Below are positions 7,482-15,299 of a DNA stretch of 64,000 nt, piece after piece. The position numbers and the translations under genes are program-made. Position 1 is the first letter of the stretch. Each line of letters opens with the position of its first letter. The DNA comes from an uncultured Litoreibacter sp. (GTDB lineage: Bacteria; Pseudomonadota; Alphaproteobacteria; Rhodobacterales; Rhodobacteraceae): positions 310,001-374,000 of the forward strand of contig CANLUY010000002.1 of the NCBI GenBank assembly GCA_947494435.1, written 5' to 3'. The notes under the pieces were generated by a model. That model saw only the letters and a list, made by a program, of their open reading frames with translations. It had not been told where the DNA came from and searched no databases.

Positions 7482-9773
7482 ATGGCCATTGACCAAACAA
7501 CAGAGTCCATCGCTCATTTCATCGGGCTTTTTGCGCTCGCCATAGAAAAGATGGTTCTTCGAGAACAATATGACGAATTTCGCGCGGCGCAGAAGGCCGC
7601 GGACGAGCTAGAGGCTATTGAGGCTGATCCGTTTAAGATCAACTCCGGCTACCGTCTCAAAGACTACGACCCCGACCTGAACTATCGTCCACCTTCAAGC
7701 GCGTTGCCCGCGACCGATGAGGCAACAGCCGCTGCACTGGTTCTGCCTGACGTAGATGTCTCAAATAGTCCGTTGGTTAGTCCGGTGGTCACCGCAGTCG
7801 CGGACGGCGCCGCATCGAATGCGGCGACTATAGTCTTTAATTACACCCTTCCAATTCCAAGCTCGATTGTGGCCGTCACAGTTCAATTGGCAAATCTGTC
7901 GGACAATGACTCGTTCGGGCAAGGCACAGCTGAAATGTTCGTAGCGCCCGTTGCTTTCAGTCTGGTTCTGTCAGTGCTGACTGATATTTCAGATGCGATT
8001 AGCGGCTTTCAGATCCCGCAGCTTCCCGAGACCGAAGACGGCGTTCAGGATTTCGCTCTTGCCGCCTTAGAGCAGGTGCAACAGGCCATCACGACCGAGC
8101 CCGAGCTGGTAGAAGGGGCGACAGTTGCTGTGATTTCAGGCGATGCGACGTTTGGCATAACCATCAACGGCGAAGCAGCAGAAGAAGTGCCAACTTTCGA
8201 TGACCTTCTGCCCGAATTCCTCAAGCCGGAGGAAACCACCGACAGCGAAGACGTCGCAACCGCCAGCTCTGGGCTGAACGGGGCCGCGTCAAATTCTGAC
8301 GGCGTTGACAGCGAATTGGCCAATACGGTCGAAGATCCATCGCAAGAGGTTGCTGAAGCCGAGCCGCTTGAACATGATTTCAGCAAGGATTTTGATGAAA
8401 GCCCGAACGACCAATGGAAGGTCGATGAAGGGCATGAAATCGTCGCAGGCGCGAACACACAGGTCAACGAAGTCCAAGTGGCCAGCAGCTGGCTCGATGC
8501 GACTGTTATCGCGGTAAAAGGCGATGTGATCAAAATTGATGCGATAAGTCAGGTAAACGTCTTTGCGGGACAAGATGTTGTAAATGGCGTGGTGTCCGAA
8601 GCGACCTCTACCGCGTTAAATGTTGTTGAGATCATTCAAATCTCGTCAGAAGAACCAGCGGTTGAAGCGCTCGACGATGATGATGAGTTTGGCACAACAC
8701 AAGACCTGACCACGCATGAAACGGCATCATCTCAGGCAACCTTTCAAACCTCTACGACAGTTGTCCATGCGCCTGAAGAAGAGCTGACGGAACCTGTTGA
8801 AGATGCATCACCTGTTTACGAAGGCCTGCCAACCGATGCGGTTGTGGTCCGTGTAGAAGGGGACGTCACGCAGATCAATTGGACGGTACAGGACAGCTTT
8901 ATCACGGATAACGACTCTGCAAATGTCACGATTTCAGCCAGTGCGACTTATCTCGGCCTAGGTGACAACACGGTTGCAAATCAGGCGCTGCTAACTGAGT
9001 CTGGCTTTAATTATGACCTAATCCTCGTCGGTGGGGATTTGATTGATCTCACCATGATCACCCAAACCAACGTAATGCTTGATGGCGGTCGTCTTGATAC
9101 AGACTTTGTTGAAGAACAAGTCGACGTCTCCTCCGGTGAAAACCTGCAATACAATTCGGTCGCGCTGAACACGGTCGGCATCGACACAGAAGCGGAGCTG
9201 GAGGACAGCTTTGTGCAGACGCTCGATGCATTAGAAGACGGCGCCGAAGATGTCGGCTCTGAGGTCCAAAGCAGTGACCATTTTGACGGCGTGGAACTGT
9301 TGCGCGTGCTCTATATCGAAGGCGATTACATCTCGATCAATGTGGCTGACCAAACCAACACGCTGAGCGATGTCGATCAAGTCAACGTGGCCCAAGCTGC
9401 TGTTGATGCCGCAGAAAGCCTTGAGGGTTTGGCAGAAGATATCTCGGCCGACACGCAAGCCGAAATCTCAGTCATCATGGGATCGAATGCGCAAGGTAAT
9501 ATCGCATCTATCCAAGAGTTTGGGACTGATTCAATCATCATGGCGGGAGGGGACTACTATTCAGAAGCACTTATCCATCAGGCAGACCTTATTGATACTG
9601 ATGCAATACCGACAGGCGTCGAGGTTGCAGCATTAGCCAATGAGGCGGTCGCATTTCTGGCCGATGATCTGTTGGATGCAAATGCTATGTCGGCAGACAT
9701 TATTTCTGGCGCACATAGCACAATTATCGAAACGGCGGGTCAATCCGACGTCATGCAAACCGTACTGTCTTAG
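7482..9773 (+). CDS. Acidic 763-residue protein with beta-type Q/N repeats, putative second type I substrate
   Basis: ATG 7482 has AAGGTG 4 bases upstream and is preferred over GTG 7467. No signal peptide. Residues 1-60 are helical and charged (IAHFIGLFALAIEK, then EYDEF-type segment), followed by acidic, Ala/Val/Thr-rich sequence. From about residue 330 on, a recurrent unit appears: V-x-G-D-x-I-x-I, about five residues, Q-x-N, then Asp-rich. Examples are GDVIKIDAISQVNV, GGDLIDLTMITQTNV, EGDYISINVADQTN and GGDYYSEALIHQAD. The segment SVIMGSNAQGN near the end resembles SIVMGANVLGN at the C-terminus of the giant upstream protein, which suggests the two proteins share a fold or co-assemble. I do not recognise a named family. 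Position between the giant gene and the exporter supports secretion or a dedicated partner role. Confidence 0.8.
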   Translation: MAIDQTTESIAHFIGLFALAIEKMVLREQYDEFRAAQKAADELEAIEADPFKINSGYRLKDYDPDLNYRPPSSALPATDEATAAALVLPDVDVSNSPLVSPVVTAVADGAASNAATIVFNYTLPIPSSIVAVTVQLANLSDNDSFGQGTAEMFVAPVAFSLVLSVLTDISDAISGFQIPQLPETEDGVQDFALAALEQVQQAITTEPELVEGATVAVISGDATFGITINGEAAEEVPTFDDLLPEFLKPEETTDSEDVATASSGLNGAASNSDGVDSELANTVEDPSQEVAEAEPLEHDFSKDFDESPNDQWKVDEGHEIVAGANTQVNEVQVASSWLDATVIAVKGDVIKIDAISQVNVFAGQDVVNGVVSEATSTALNVVEIIQISSEEPAVEALDDDDEFGTTQDLTTHETASSQATFQTSTTVVHAPEEELTEPVEDASPVYEGLPTDAVVVRVEGDVTQINWTVQDSFITDNDSANVTISASATYLGLGDNTVANQALLTESGFNYDLILVGGDLIDLTMITQTNVMLDGGRLDTDFVEEQVDVSSGENLQYNSVALNTVGIDTEAELEDSFVQTLDALEDGAEDVGSEVQSSDHFDGVELLRVLYIEGDYISINVADQTNTLSDVDQVNVAQAAVDAAESLEGLAEDISADTQAEISVIMGSNAQGNIASIQEFGTDSIIMAGGDYYSEALIHQADLIDTDAIPTGVEVAALANEAVAFLADDLLDANAMSADIISGAHSTIIETAGQSDVMQTVLS

Positions 9774-9937
9774 GGGGCTGGGACGGTTTTGAGGACTATC
9801 ACTAAATGAAAGACTACATCGACGCCCCCGTATTTCAGCGCTCGCCTGTGCGGCGCATAATGAGTAGCGATCTGCCCCGACAAGGGCTGCTAATTTTGAG
9901 TAAAGCGCAACGCATCAATCTCCCATTAGGAGAAGAA

Positions 9938-12049
9938 ATGACACGTTCGAATGCACCTTTGGCGGAATTTTCCCGCGCTATAAAAGGCGGCAAGTTGTCT
10001 GACGGTAAGCCAACTACGGGACAGGCCGCAGACGACAGTGTCTTGCCGGACAAATTGCAACAATTAGAAAAGACCGATCCACAACCTCAGGACATGCCGA
10101 AGTGCGACAAGGCTGAAGCCGAAACTGCGAAGGCAAACGACCGACCGCCAGAAGATACACCGTCAGCTAAGAGAGCCGCGCCTACAGTCAAAGCAGATGC
10201 TGGTGGCAAGTCGTTTGAGAGCGCTGGCCCAATCATCGAAGCAGATACCGGTCCGATCCAAAAGAAAGAAGAGAAGCCAAACGCAGGTGGCGGCGGTGGC
10301 GGCAAGTTTCACAAGCGCCTTGGGTCTGAGGATTATGGACGCAGCCTAAAGCTGGGCATCGCGGCCGTGCGCAGGAACCTGATAATGGTCATGTTTCTGA
10401 CCTGCGCCACGAATATCCTGATCCTAGCAATCCCGATCTACCTTTTTCAAATCTCTGACCGAGTTTTGACCAGCCGGTCGATCGATACGTTGATCATGCT
10501 GACAGCAGTTATCGTCGGCGCGGTCGTTATGCAGGCCGTATTTGATGCGATCAGGCGGTTCATCTTGATGCGGACGGCTGTCGAGGTTGCGGTCCAGCTG
10601 GGGTCACCCATCTTGAGCGCAGCATCGCATGCCTCGCTTCACGGCACGGGGCGGGAATATCAGACCCTTGGTGACTTGCAGCAACTCCGTGGTTTCCTGA
10701 CCAGCGGGACACTGATTTCGTTCCTCGATGTGCCGTTTGCGCCGATGTTCATCTTTGCGATTTTCTTGGTTCATCCGCATCTGGGCAGTATCGTTTGCGT
10801 CGCTTCGCTGCTTTTGATGGTCATTGCCTTGATCAACCAAAAGATGACCGCCAAGCCATTCGCCAAAGCCAACCAAGCGCAGGCTAAAGCCAACCAGCAC
10901 CTCGACTCCATGGCGCGCAACAGCCAGATCATCAACGCGTTGGCGATGATCCCTGAGGCTGTCATGATTTGGGGGCGCGATACAGCTGCATCTTTGACGG
11001 AGCAGGTAAGGGCGCAGGATCGTAATATTATTTCCGCTGCTTTCTCTCGGGTCGTGCGCCTGCTCACACAAGTTGGCATGTTGGGGTGGGGTGCCTATTT
11101 GGCCATTGATGGTCAGATCACGGGCGGCATGGTTATCGCAGCCTCCATTATCGCGGGCCGAGCTCTGGCGCCGGTAGAGGGCGCGATTGAAGGTTGGAAC
11201 GGCTTTCTTTTGTCACGTGCCGCTTATGGTCGGATCGCAACGTTGCTCAAAACCTCCAAATTGCAGTTCGAGAAGCTGCAATTGCCCAAGCCAGAAGGGC
11301 GGCTGGACGTTGAACGGCTGCTTTATGTGCCCGGTGGGACCAAGCAGGTCGTATTGAACGGGATCAGTTTCTCGCTAAATCCGGGCGAGTCCCTCGCGGT
11401 CATTGGCAATTCCGGCGCAGGAAAAACGACGCTGGGGCGGATGCTGGTGGGCTCGATCCTGCCGACATCGGGAAACGTGCGCCTTGATCTGATGGATCTG
11501 CGCAATTGGGACCCGCGCCAGTTTGGCGAGAATATCGGCTACTTGCCTCAGGATGTGCAGCTGTTTCCCGGCACAATAAAGCAGAATATCGCGCGGATGC
11601 GTCCTGAGGCGACAGATGCGCAGATCCACAAGGCCGCGATGCTGGCTGACGTGCATGAGATGATCGCCACCCTCCCGCAAGGGTACGAGACGATGGTTGC
11701 CGCCGACGGGTCGCCGCTATCTGGTGGTCAGAAACAACGGATTGTCTTGGCACGCGCCTTTTTCGGCAATCCGCGCTTTGTGGTTTTGGACGAGCCAAAT
11801 TCAAACTTAGACACTCACGGCGACAAGGCTCTTGCACGCGCGATCAAACACGCGCGTGCCGACAAAATCACGGTTGTGGTCATCACCCAGAAGCCTTCGC
11901 TTCTGAGTGTGGTCGACAAAATCATGCTGGTTGCCGACGGAAGTGTCGCGATGTTCGGCGAGCGCACCGAGGTCTTGAAACGGCTGGCAGGTAAAAAAGC
12001 TGATCCTGCCATAGGGCAGGCGAAGAAGGAGCTTCCGAATGCAACCTGA
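9938..12049 (+). CDS. Type I secretion ABC permease/ATPase (PrtD-like), with an altered H-loop
   Basis: 703 residues from ATG 9938, which has AGGAGA 4 bases upstream; an in-frame ATG at 9806 lacks a ribosome site. Residues 1-125 form a charged, disordered extension ending in GGGGGG. Then a six-helix transmembrane domain (from about LIMVMFLTCATNILILAIP) and a C-terminal ATPase: Walker A GNSGAGKTT (490-498), signature LSGGQKQR (from 594), Walker B FVVLDEP with catalytic Glu619. The switch/H-loop reads VVVITQKPS: the usual His is Gln651 (codon CAG 11888-11890), whereas the second exporter in this window keeps His. No C39 peptidase domain. Family role: inner-membrane motor exporting unfolded substrates with HlyD and an outer-membrane channel. 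The adjacent HlyD overlaps by 11 bases; the two upstream genes are the likely cargo. Confidence 0.93.
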   Translation: MTRSNAPLAEFSRAIKGGKLSDGKPTTGQAADDSVLPDKLQQLEKTDPQPQDMPKCDKAEAETAKANDRPPEDTPSAKRAAPTVKADAGGKSFESAGPIIEADTGPIQKKEEKPNAGGGGGGKFHKRLGSEDYGRSLKLGIAAVRRNLIMVMFLTCATNILILAIPIYLFQISDRVLTSRSIDTLIMLTAVIVGAVVMQAVFDAIRRFILMRTAVEVAVQLGSPILSAASHASLHGTGREYQTLGDLQQLRGFLTSGTLISFLDVPFAPMFIFAIFLVHPHLGSIVCVASLLLMVIALINQKMTAKPFAKANQAQAKANQHLDSMARNSQIINALAMIPEAVMIWGRDTAASLTEQVRAQDRNIISAAFSRVVRLLTQVGMLGWGAYLAIDGQITGGMVIAASIIAGRALAPVEGAIEGWNGFLLSRAAYGRIATLLKTSKLQFEKLQLPKPEGRLDVERLLYVPGGTKQVVLNGISFSLNPGESLAVIGNSGAGKTTLGRMLVGSILPTSGNVRLDLMDLRNWDPRQFGENIGYLPQDVQLFPGTIKQNIARMRPEATDAQIHKAAMLADVHEMIATLPQGYETMVAADGSPLSGGQKQRIVLARAFFGNPRFVVLDEPNSNLDTHGDKALARAIKHARADKITVVVITQKPSLLSVVDKIMLVADGSVAMFGERTEVLKRLAGKKADPAIGQAKKELPNAT

Positions 12050-13385
12050 CGAACAAAACCGCTCCGCGATGGAGACCGTTTGGTATTCCGAAGTCCCGCG
12101 TTCGGTCACCAAGTTCGCCGTGTTGGGTCTGCTTTTGATGATCATGACGTTCGGCGGGTTTGGTGCATGGGCATTCCGAGCGCCACTAGCTGCAGCCGTC
12201 ATCGCGCAAGGTAGTTTTGTAGCCACTGGGCGCAACAAGATCGTACAACACCTTGAAGGCGGCATTATTCAAGAGATCGCTGTGCGCGAAGGGGATTTCG
12301 TTGAAGCAGGGCAGTTGTTGCTGCGGTTAGATAAGACTGCCTCCTCCGCGAATGAACGGGAGCTGGAAGTGCGTCGAGTGAGACTTGAAGCAACAGAGCA
12401 GCGTATTCTGGCGGAATACAATCAGGCCGAGAAACTCGAATTCTCAGAGGAAGTCATGGCCTTCAAAGATGATTTGGAGATTGCATCAATCATCGATGGT
12501 CAGGCACTAGCGTTCAAGGTGTCTCAAGGAACCTTGAAGAATGACCTGACGCTCCTTCAACGCAATGTTGAGGCGCTTGATATCAGAAAGCAGGGCTACG
12601 AGACCCAATTGGCGTCTCATGAGCTCCAACGCGATATCCTAAGCGAAGACTATGAGGACAAGAAAACGCTCTTTGAAGCGGGTCTCGTCCGTAAATCTGA
12701 GATGACTGCGTTGCGCCGCGCTATGGTCGAAGCGGAGGGCCAGATTGGCCGGTTGGAAGCAGAGGTCAGTGAGATTGAACAGATCCAGAAGAAATATGAA
12801 ACGCAGATTGAAAAGGCACTGGCTGATCACGGGGAGGCGGCTTTGGATGAGTTGCAAGCTGTGCAGTCGGAACTGGAATCTATCCGTGAGAAGTCGCGCA
12901 AAGCACAGAATGTGAGTGCGCGATCTGACGTAGTTGCGCCGGTCTCAGGCACGGTCGTACGCTTATATTACCATACCTCTGGGGGGGTTGTTGAAAGTGG
13001 GCGTGCGATTGCGGAAATTCTTCCTGCGGATCAACCACTCATTATCGAAGTGCAAATTCCACGCGTCGATATCGATAGTGTAAAAACCGGCCAGCCCTCA
13101 ACGGTCCGGTTGACGGCTTTGAACCGGCGCACCACGCCAGTACTCGACGGCGAAGTCTTCTACGTCTCCGCCGATGCGATCACAGACAAATCCAATGGCA
13201 ATGTTCGTGACGTCTACGTTGCACGGGTTTCTCTGACGCCAGAGCAAATACAACGCGTACGCAACTTCTCTCCAACACCGGGAATGCCTGCCGAGATCAT
13301 GATCCAGACAGAAACACGAACCTTCGCGCAGTACCTTGCGAAGCCTGTCGTCGACAGCATGTCCCGCGCTTTCAGGGAAAAGTAG
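12039..13385 (+). CDS. HlyD-family type I secretion periplasmic adaptor
   Basis: 448 residues. A short cytoplasmic N-terminus, one membrane helix (about residues 25-47, VLGLLLMIMTFGGFGAWAF), a lipoyl-like half (IVQHLEGGIIQEIAVREGD), a long coiled coil (about 100-290) and the second lipoyl half plus beta-barrel (RSDVVAPVSGTVVRL). This is the usual layout of membrane-fusion proteins that bridge the ABC exporter and the outer-membrane channel. ATG 12039 lies inside the ABC gene (11-base overlap), so the two are translationally coupled. It ends 4 bases before the convergent NodT-type gene. Confidence 0.93.
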   Translation: MQPDEQNRSAMETVWYSEVPRSVTKFAVLGLLLMIMTFGGFGAWAFRAPLAAAVIAQGSFVATGRNKIVQHLEGGIIQEIAVREGDFVEAGQLLLRLDKTASSANERELEVRRVRLEATEQRILAEYNQAEKLEFSEEVMAFKDDLEIASIIDGQALAFKVSQGTLKNDLTLLQRNVEALDIRKQGYETQLASHELQRDILSEDYEDKKTLFEAGLVRKSEMTALRRAMVEAEGQIGRLEAEVSEIEQIQKKYETQIEKALADHGEAALDELQAVQSELESIREKSRKAQNVSARSDVVAPVSGTVVRLYYHTSGGVVESGRAIAEILPADQPLIIEVQIPRVDIDSVKTGQPSTVRLTALNRRTTPVLDGEVFYVSADAITDKSNGNVRDVYVARVSLTPEQIQRVRNFSPTPGMPAEIMIQTETRTFAQYLAKPVVDSMSRAFREK

Positions 13386-13389
13386 GGCG

Positions 13390-14787
13390 CTAGCCCTCTA
13401 CTTCCGATATATTTGCAAACAGTACGGGACCGTTTGCGCCTTGTTGATGCCAGCCCTTACCAGCAGCGACCTGAAGTTGTGACCAACTGATCGCGTAATC
13501 TCTGCAAGCCTCAGCAAGGGCCAGTTCGTTCGAGGCATTAGAGCGTTCCGCATCCAACACGTCGATCAAAGTGATGGCACCACTCGTGTAGCTTTCACGC
13601 GACAGCCGCAGCACACGACCAGAAGCATTGGAGGCCTCTTTCAACGCTTTTAACTGAAGACGAAAGTTTGACGCTGAGCTAAGGCTGGTTTGCACGTCCT
13701 CAATTGCCAACAATACCGCTGAACGCCAGCCAATTTGGGCCTGCCGCGCTTCAGAGATAGCGATGTTGCGATTGGCTTTCAGGAAGCCGCGGTTCAGCAA
13801 GGGAAGCGATAATGTTGGACCAAAGTTCCAGCTGTCCAATGTCCCTTCTGTAACGGCCCCCGTAAGCGTGAGAGACGGGTATAGCTGTGCTTCTGCGACA
13901 CCTACAGCCGCGGTTGCTGCCGCGAAGTTGCGTTCCGCAAACCTGACATCGGGACGGTTGCGCACAAGGTCAGCCGGGATGCCGACGCCACCGAAGCTAT
14001 GGGGCAGCGGTTGACCACCGCCTTCGTTCATCATTGCAAGGATCGGTCCAGCGGGTTCCGCCAAAAGCGTTGCAATTTGGAAAATATTGGCTTCGAAATT
14101 CGCGCGCAGTGATGGAAGCGCTGCTTTTGCGCTGCTCAATTGCGCACGCGCTTGTTGGACTTCAAGTTCCGTTGCCTCGCCCGCCTTTCGACGAGTATTG
14201 ACCAGCGACAGGGTTCGCCTACGGCTTTCCACAGTCCGAACTGTGATCCGCGTCGCGGATTGGAAAAAACGTGCCTGAACGTAGGCATTCACAATATCGG
14301 CGAGATAGGCGAGGCGTACCGTTCCTGTATCGAACTGAGCTGCCTCGAAATTCGCAACGGCTTGTTCGCGACCGCGTCTGAACCCGCCGAAAAGGTCGAA
14401 AACGTAGTTTGCGTTCAGCGACACACTTTTGTTCGTGGTCGCGCCTGCTGCTTCGGTCTCTTGCCGGCGCACCTGACCAGAGGCATTGCCGGTTGTCTGA
14501 GCGTTCAGACCGGTACGTCCAAGAGCAGCTTGCGCCGCGCGGATCCGCTCGTAGCTCGCCTCGATGCTCAAGTTCTGTGCAAGACCGCGTTGGATGAGGG
14601 CATTCAGCTTTTCGTCTTCTAAACTCTGCCACCACGGTGTCTGCGCCGCATTGACTAAAGCAAAGCTACCACCGTTCACGAAACGTGTCGGGATCTCCGC
14701 TGTCGGAGCGACATAGTCCGGCCCCAAAAGAGCGCAGCCTGAAACTGCGAGCCCCGAAATGAGGAGCATTCCTGTAGGTTTTATCAT
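13390..14787 (-). CDS. TolC/NodT-type outer-membrane channel lipoprotein
   Basis: 465 residues with a lipoprotein signal (MLLISGLAVSGC, Cys18). The mature start GPDYVAPTAEIP is characteristic of the RND/NodT outer-membrane factor family, and two tandem outer-membrane-efflux repeats follow (for example FDLFGGFRRGREQAVANFEAAQF and LPLLNRGFLKANRNIAISEARQAQIGWRSA regions). It should form the trimeric exit duct. It sits between two type I exporters, neither of which has another outer-membrane partner in the window, so it may serve one or both. It is transcribed toward the first HlyD gene and away from the second exporter. Confidence 0.9.
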   Translation of the reverse strand: MIKPTGMLLISGLAVSGCALLGPDYVAPTAEIPTRFVNGGSFALVNAAQTPWWQSLEDEKLNALIQRGLAQNLSIEASYERIRAAQAALGRTGLNAQTTGNASGQVRRQETEAAGATTNKSVSLNANYVFDLFGGFRRGREQAVANFEAAQFDTGTVRLAYLADIVNAYVQARFFQSATRITVRTVESRRRTLSLVNTRRKAGEATELEVQQARAQLSSAKAALPSLRANFEANIFQIATLLAEPAGPILAMMNEGGGQPLPHSFGGVGIPADLVRNRPDVRFAERNFAAATAAVGVAEAQLYPSLTLTGAVTEGTLDSWNFGPTLSLPLLNRGFLKANRNIAISEARQAQIGWRSAVLLAIEDVQTSLSSASNFRLQLKALKEASNASGRVLRLSRESYTSGAITLIDVLDAERSNASNELALAEACRDYAISWSQLQVAAGKGWHQQGANGPVLFANISEVEG

Positions 14788-15019
14788 TTTTGTGCTCGTT
14801 AATTTTGAGGCGGTTATACCCCAAATGGCTCCATTCCGAGGTCTGGCGGCACTTTAAAGTGAAATCATGTGTTGAAAAAACGACACCACAATTTTGCTTG
14901 GAAGTTTCAAAACGTCCTAAATCCAGCACTAAACGAACTTTCCACTGACGCTCATGCAGGCAGCTGCGTCATCGTAAGACGCCATTCGGTCAATTGAAAC
15001 CGAACGAAGCAGGAGGCGG
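14788..15019. promoter_or_regulatory. Divergent intergenic region between the NodT gene and the second exporter unit
   Basis: An AT-rich 232-base region that must hold the promoters of the NodT gene (leftward) and of the small-ORF/ABC unit (rightward). I see no clear consensus promoter, operator or RNA element; only the strong AGGAGG at 15011-15016 in front of ATG 15020 stands out. Confidence 0.3.
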
Positions 15020-15220
15020 ATGTCCAACTCTAAAGGTTTCAAAACGCAACCTATGGAAGCGCGCTCTCCAGACCTAGACTTTTGGTCCGGATACTACGGT
15101 TCCGGTGTTTGGCTGATTAGTCTTTTGGGGGAGCCAGTTGTCAATGAAGCGAACCAAATCCCGGTACTCTTCACTGGAAGGGAGAGAGGGGAGAGCTGCA
15201 GCCGGCGGTCTGATGAATGA
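15020..15220 (+). CDS. Small hypothetical ORF ahead of the second exporter, possibly frameshifted
   Basis: 66 codons beginning at an ATG with a strong AGGAGG 4 bases upstream. The first ~55 residues (through NQIPVLF) use typical codons and include DLDFWSGYYGSGVWLISLL; the last ten (RERGESCSRRSDE region) use rare AGG/AGA codons and look out of frame. The sequence GGGAGAGAGGGGAGAG at about 15179-15195 could be a slippage or indel site joining this frame to the +1 frame (15144-15299), which ends exactly on the ATGA start of the ABC gene. A joined product would be about 93 residues. No family recognised. Confidence 0.4.
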   Translation: MSNSKGFKTQPMEARSPDLDFWSGYYGSGVWLISLLGEPVVNEANQIPVLFTGRERGESCSRRSDE

Positions 15221-15299
15221 CGTTCAGTTCGGTGCTGGAAATTACATTTATTTCAATAGTTTAACGGCGGGTCATTTGGGGCGAGCACAGTTTCTATGA
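15144..15299 (+). CDS. Small ORF overlapping the previous one and coupled to the ABC gene by ATGA
   Basis: 51 codons from ATG 15144; the better-looking part is from AAAGG at about 15198 on (GLMNDVQFGAGNYIYFNSLTAG). Its TGA (15297-15299) overlaps ATG 15296 of the ABC exporter gene, which argues that ribosomes translate this frame into the junction. It may be the 3' half of the gene starting at 15020, joined by a frameshift, or a separate small peptide. The GG before LMNDV looks superficially like a double-glycine leader, but the exporter lacks a C39 peptidase. Weak evidence overall. Confidence 0.3.
   Translation: MKRTKSRYSSLEGREGRAAAGGLMNDVQFGAGNYIYFNSLTAGHLGRAQFL

Noticed and set aside
15198-15230. 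Double-glycine leader peptide ahead of the second ABC exporter
   Set aside because: The GG motif is weak and the exporter has no C39 peptidase domain that would cut it; kept only as a possible frameshifted ORF.
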